Part shown: piece by piece, positions 61,199 through 64,000 of the stretch
How positions within the stretch are numbered: the stretch's first letter is position 1
How the letters are laid out: each line of letters begins with the position of its first letter
Assembly: GCF_024347395.1 (NCBI RefSeq)
Contig: NZ_AP025472.1
Coordinates: 1,488,001 to 1,552,000 of the forward strand
DNA: 64,000 bases
Source: Vibrio cortegadensis
GTDB lineage: Bacteria > Pseudomonadota > Gammaproteobacteria > Enterobacterales > Vibrionaceae
Direction: 5' to 3'
The notes under the pieces: model-generated
The model's input: the letters and a program-made list of their open reading frames with translations, nothing else
The model's database searches: none
What the model was told of the DNA's origin: nothing
Program-made: the position numbers and the translations under genes

Positions 61199-62035
61199 TT
61201 AACAGCTTAGGCTATGCGTTCCTTTAACATCAAACTCAATTTTATCTGCTCCAGTAAAGACTTGAAATCGTAAACCTTTTGCACGAGCAATGGTCGTAAT
61301 CCCAAATTTCTGCGCCAAATCGAGGCCCATTTGAGTAACACCAGATCGAGAAAGAAGAACAGGAATGCCCATCTGCGCCACTTTAATCACCATTTCTGAG
61401 GTCAATCGACCTGTGGTATAGAAGATCTTATCTTCACCGCTCTCTTTGTTAAGCCACATCTCACCAGCCAAAGTATCAACGGCGTTATGTCGGCCTACAT
61501 CTTCTACAAACGACAATACCTGATCATCTTTGCATACCGCACAACCGTGAACGGCGCCTGCTTTTTTATAGGTATCGTTGTAGTGTGTTAAGGCTTCAAG
61601 CGCAGTATAGATTTGAGATTGCTTAATCTTGGTTTGTGGAACCTGATAGTTATCCAACTGCTTCATCACATTGCCATACATTGTGCCTTGCCCACAGCCA
61701 GATGTGACGGTTTTCTTCTTTAATGCTTCATCAAGTTCGCTGGTGTCTTCTTTTGTAATAACCGCAGCAGAGTGAGTTTCCCAATCAATAATCACAGAAT
61801 CAATCGCTTCAGGATCGCTCAAAAAGCTCTGATTCTTAAGATAACCCAGAACTAAAGCTTCTGGTCTTGAACCAAGAGTCATTAAGGTGACAATTTCTTT
61901 CCAATTTAACATCACTGTAAGAGGGCGCTCACAGGCGATTTGTTTCGTTAGTTTTTCACCATATTCATCGAATACTTCAACTTCTAGCGTTTGAAATGGG
62001 TTTGCCCCAGTTTTAATGATATTCGGCTTGGTCAC
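61199..62035 (-). CDS. fdhD: formate dehydrogenase accessory sulfurtransferase FdhD
   Basis: FdhD moves sulfur from IscS to the molybdenum/tungsten cofactor of formate dehydrogenase. Family features: 'ERPLTVMLNWKE', 'LGYLKNQ', the loop 'TSGCGQG', 'AGAVHGCAVC', 'FVEDVGRHNAVDTLAG' and 'TGRLTSEMVIKVAQMGIPVLLSRS' in outline. The catalytic loop has C-G-Q-G in place of the C-x-x-C of E. coli. I start it at GTG 62035 (AAGGA seven bases upstream; 278 residues, E. coli 277). An upstream ATG (62083) lies in a duplicated segment with no ribosome site. Confidence 0.9.
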   Translation of the reverse strand: MTKPNIIKTGANPFQTLEVEVFDEYGEKLTKQIACERPLTVMLNWKEIVTLMTLGSRPEALVLGYLKNQSFLSDPEAIDSVIIDWETHSAAVITKEDTSELDEALKKKTVTSGCGQGTMYGNVMKQLDNYQVPQTKIKQSQIYTALEALTHYNDTYKKAGAVHGCAVCKDDQVLSFVEDVGRHNAVDTLAGEMWLNKESGEDKIFYTTGRLTSEMVIKVAQMGIPVLLSRSGVTQMGLDLAQKFGITTIARAKGLRFQVFTGADKIEFDVKGTHSLSC

Positions 62036-62048
62036 TAAATGATCCTTA

Positions 62049-62080
62049 CATAGTTTGAAATGGTCATAGTTTGAAATGGT
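62049..62080. repeat. 16-bp tandem duplication at the fdhD 5' end
   Basis: CATAGTTTGAAATGGT occurs twice head to tail (62049-62064 and 62065-62080). On the minus strand each copy creates an ATG; because 16 is not a multiple of three, the two are in different frames. Confidence 0.85.
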
Positions 62081-62097
62081 CATACAGAGTTGTGAGT

Positions 62098-62110
62098 CAG
62101 ATAAAGTCTG
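62098..62110. promoter_or_regulatory. inverted repeat upstream of the DUF3305 promoter
   Basis: CAGATAAAGTCTG (CAGA-x5-TCTG), 95 bp upstream of the -24 box at 62205. It resembles but is not the same as the AGACAAAATGTCT palindrome near tupA. Confidence 0.25.
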
Positions 62111-62204
62111 TTGCCTCTGTCGTAATACCTTATACGTTATAATTGATTAACATAGCAATTCTTGTTCCAAAAAACGTTAACCAATAAAACGACATGAATG
62201 TGGC

Positions 62205-62220
62205 TGGCGTGAAAATTGCT
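62205..62220 (+). promoter_or_regulatory. sigma-54 promoter of DUF3305-DUF3306
   Basis: TGGCGTGAAAATTGCT: GG and GC 10 bases apart, perfect TTGCT at -12, two mismatches in -24. The predicted start (about 62232) is about 33 bases before ATG 62265. Confidence 0.7.
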
Positions 62221-62264
62221 TTAGTAACAACAAAGAGAGAATGAATAAAAGGTATGCAACGCTT

Positions 62265-62783
62265 ATGACTCACGAGAAACAGGTAAACGTCGATGACTCT
62301 AAAAGCCAAACACCAACGGTCGAGAAGACAGAGTCTATTTGGCATATTGAGTGTCAGTTAATTTCAGAACAGATCGTTAAGAAGCTTTGGACGACCACCC
62401 AATGGCAACTTAAAGGGTTCAATACTCGTCCTCAAATATTGCAGAAAAATGTAGGACTATTAGAGCTTCATAGAGATGAGCGTACGGATTACCGATTCAA
62501 CTTGAACTCTCAGATGCCTAAACTCTTTGTCGTACTCGAAAATTTAGATGACGAAAGTCTTGAAGAGAATAGCGAAGCTAACGTTATCGCACCTAACATT
62601 GTCACACTTACCGCGTCTCAGAGCGTTGCAGGACAATATATGGACGGTGATTACTTGGTGCTTTCCGATGACATGCCATTAGCAGTACAAGCTTGGATGG
62701 AAGCGTATATAGGGCGCCATGGTGAATTAATCGAAGTTCGACGTAAGAAACGTAAAGGTGCGGGGCGCGCAAGTGGCAACTAA
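62265..62783 (+). CDS. DUF3305 family protein (formate dehydrogenase-associated)
   Basis: A 172-residue cytosolic protein with 'SIWHIECQLISEQIVKKLWTTTQWQLKGF' in outline, 'LELHRDERTDYRFNLNSQMPKLFVVLE' and 'MDGDYLVLSDDMPLAVQAWMEAYI'. It matches DUF3305, which is nearly always found beside DUF3306 and formate dehydrogenase genes; its role is undefined. ATG 62265 is preferred over 62241 because the sigma-54 start would leave only 9 bases before the latter; the ribosome site is weak. The C-terminus is Lys/Arg-rich. Confidence 0.75.
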   Translation: MTHEKQVNVDDSKSQTPTVEKTESIWHIECQLISEQIVKKLWTTTQWQLKGFNTRPQILQKNVGLLELHRDERTDYRFNLNSQMPKLFVVLENLDDESLEENSEANVIAPNIVTLTASQSVAGQYMDGDYLVLSDDMPLAVQAWMEAYIGRHGELIEVRRKKRKGAGRASGN

Positions 62784-63462
62784 CTTTCTTTCACGCTGGT
62801 CTCAACGAAAGCTGAGTAACAAAGAAGAACCTGTAGATAAAGTCGACCTTGATGTAGGTAATGAGGTTGTGCCTGATGCTCTGGGCATGAATGAAACGGA
62901 TTCTGACCTTATAGCGACAGAGCTTAACACGATAACTACAGGCCCTAATACGTCCAAAGAGAGCGGTGTTAACGAAACTGGTTATCTAGAATCTGATCAT
63001 CCTGAAACAGAAAGCTCGGGCGATGTTGTGGACGCTTCCGTTACGGATCTTCCCATAGCGGAGCTATTAACCACAGGTGCTGAAGCCAGTGTTAAGAAAG
63101 CGGCTCTGAGGAAACTTTTCCTGAGTGGTGAATTTAGTGAAGTCGATGCGTTGAATGATTACGATCATGATTACAAAGCCGTTAAAACGCTCTCAAAAGA
63201 GGTTGCTGAAACACTTAGAGGCTGGGCGAAAGAGATTATCGAAGATGATCCTGAGGATATAGACCAACCCCAAGAGACTGCGTTAAATGAAGAGGCGGAT
63301 AATATCGCCAGTTCTGCAGAGTCCAATTCCAACGAAACTCATCAATATGCGACTGACACTGTAGTTGACGAACATCGAGTTGACGAACATCTCAATGATA
63401 ATCAAGTAAAGCATAATCAAGATAGTATGAACAAATCACCACTTAATGAGAATAATTGCTAA
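62773..63462 (+). CDS. DUF3306 family protein (formate dehydrogenase-associated)
   Basis: A 229-residue protein with the family start 'ATNFLSRWSQRKL', then a long acidic, low-complexity linker (about 20-95) and a conserved helical core 'ASVKKAALRKLFLSGEFSEVDALNDYDHDYK' in outline (about 108-140), ending in an acidic Asn/Glu/His-rich tail. Translation probably starts at GTG 62773 inside the DUF3305 3' end (11-bp overlap). Function unknown; the pairing with DUF3305 and fdhD implies a part in formate dehydrogenase assembly. Confidence 0.75.
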   Translation: MATNFLSRWSQRKLSNKEEPVDKVDLDVGNEVVPDALGMNETDSDLIATELNTITTGPNTSKESGVNETGYLESDHPETESSGDVVDASVTDLPIAELLTTGAEASVKKAALRKLFLSGEFSEVDALNDYDHDYKAVKTLSKEVAETLRGWAKEIIEDDPEDIDQPQETALNEEADNIASSAESNSNETHQYATDTVVDEHRVDEHLNDNQVKHNQDSMNKSPLNENNC

Positions 63463-63548
63463 TAGAAACAATCACTAAATACCTCATTAGGGCTAGGACA
63501 AAATATACCATACAACAAATAGGTACATTTTGACTGATGAATCAATTG

Positions 63549-63583
63549 AAAGAGTGAGACAAATTGTCCCGCTCTTTTTTTTT
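63549..63583 (+). terminator. terminator after DUF3306
   Basis: AAGAGTGAGACA and TGTCCCGCTCTT form a stem with one mismatch and one wobble around a 5-base loop, followed by nine T. The core overlaps the GACAAATTGTC palindrome, so the two readings compete. Confidence 0.7.
63556..63570. promoter_or_regulatory. GACAAATTGTC palindrome upstream of the 4Fe-4S gene
   Basis: GAGACAAATTGTCCC, about 85 bp upstream of the -24 box. It differs in one base from the GACAAAATGTC core upstream of tup. It also forms part of the terminator stem, which may fully explain it. Confidence 0.3.
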
Positions 63584-63653
63584 GTTTGATGAAACTGAAC
63601 TTTTAAGATGCAATTTATGTGTATCTACCTGTTATTTAATACAAAAGTAAAAA

Positions 63654-63669
63654 TGGAACACTATTTGCT
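63654..63669 (+). promoter_or_regulatory. sigma-54 promoter of the 4Fe-4S gene
   Basis: TGGAACACTATTTGCT: GG and GC 10 bases apart, perfect TTGCT, one mismatch in TGGCAC. The start is expected near 63681, about 34 bases before the ATG at 63715. Confidence 0.7.
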
Positions 63670-63714
63670 ATACAAAGTCTATCGCATGAATACGTTCTTT
63701 GATGGAACCAAGCA

Positions 63715-64000
63715 ATGTTAAAACAATTTTTACAACAAACAGAATCGGACAATGGAAAAGCAAGAGCCTTTGCTATTGAGAATACGGTTGAGTTAACCAA
63801 CCTTATTCCACCGACGGTCAGTTATGAAAGTGGCGGTAATACGCTAATTATTGGTCCAACCGCTATCATTGTGAGTGCATCTGAACAGCTCTCTCAAATG
63901 AACTCTTTGACCCTTCTGTCTACTGATGGCGAGAGATCTGAGCATTCCAATCTTTATTTCGCTAATTCAATCGAACTAAGTGGATTCTTAGGCACATTTG
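63715..64000 (+). CDS. probable 4Fe-4S protein of the formate dehydrogenase cluster (partial)
   Basis: Only the first 95 residues are visible. 'RAFAIENTVELTNLIPPTVSYESGGNTLIIGP' in outline and 'TLLSTDG' resemble the N-terminal, cysteine-free region of the large 4Fe-4S binding proteins that follow DUF3305-DUF3306 in Vibrio and Shewanella formate dehydrogenase clusters. No iron-sulfur cysteines fall in the visible part, so the name rests on position and resemblance. AAGC-type spacing before ATG 63715 is weak. Confidence 0.55.
   Translation, partial: MLKQFLQQTESDNGKARAFAIENTVELTNLIPPTVSYESGGNTLIIGPTAIIVSASEQLSQMNSLTLLSTDGERSEHSNLYFANSIELSGFLGTF

Noticed and set aside
1..64000. CRISPR arrays, tRNA or rRNA genes, insertion sequences, prophage
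   Set aside because: No regularly spaced repeats, cloverleaf-like segments, transposase-like proteins or phage structural genes were seen.

Overview
The window is chromosomal DNA from a marine gamma-proteobacterium, almost certainly a Vibrio. It holds the complete Vibrio-type syp (symbiosis polysaccharide) biofilm locus in canonical gene order, a Vibrio-type norM beside riboflavin synthase, small families typical of Vibrionaceae (DUF3802, DUF2960, DUF3305/DUF3306) and a general gamma-proteobacterial codon and GC character. I saw no rRNA, tRNA, insertion sequence, prophage or CRISPR array. All names rest on reading the proteins, not on database searches.

Layout. 1-4.2 kb: a DUF885-type lipoprotein (cut by the window edge), a glutathione S-transferase and a long U32-family protein. 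4.5-5.8 kb: a dicarboxylate/amino acid symporter with a CRP-like site upstream. 5.9-11.4 kb: a ugpBAECQ operon for glycerol-3-phosphate and glycerophosphodiester uptake, preceded by a PhoB-box-like array and carrying a long hairpin between ugpB and ugpA. 11.6-12.4 kb: a metallo-beta-lactamase-fold hydrolase. 12.4-34.8 kb: the syp locus on the minus strand (sypA,B,C,D - periplasmic binding protein - sypF,G,H,I,J,K,L,M,N,O,P,Q,R). The sypE position of V. fischeri is occupied here by a PhnD-like solute-binding protein next to the hybrid sensor kinase SypF. Sigma-54 (-24/-12) promoters and TTCTCA-type SypG enhancer sites precede sypA, sypI, sypM and sypP.

35-47.8 kb: ordinary genes: periplasmic DNA ligase, NorM, riboflavin synthase, a CPXCG protein, a fructosamine-kinase-family protein, a REC-CheX regulator paired with a PAS-GGDEF cyclase, an NlpC/P60 lipoprotein, a chemoreceptor, a sterol-desaturase-family protein, a DTW-domain protein and N-acetylglucosamine kinase. 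47.9-64 kb: a molybdenum/tungsten and formate-dehydrogenase block. It has tupABC-mobA-mobB/moeA on the minus strand, a divergent sigma-54 response regulator and Cache-domain histidine kinase, then ybiT and a chemoreceptor, then fdhD divergent from DUF3305-DUF3306 and the start of a probable 4Fe-4S protein.

The main new observation is in this last block. Three transcription units (tupABC-mob-moe, DUF3305-3306 and the 4Fe-4S gene) each carry a well-formed -24/-12 promoter, and the only sigma-54 activator and kinase in the block are encoded between them. I infer a dedicated sigma-54 two-component regulon coupling tungstate/molybdate uptake, cofactor assembly and formate dehydrogenase maturation. 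The second point of interest is the SypF/binding-protein pairing, which suggests a LuxPQ- or TorTS-like ligand input into biofilm control.
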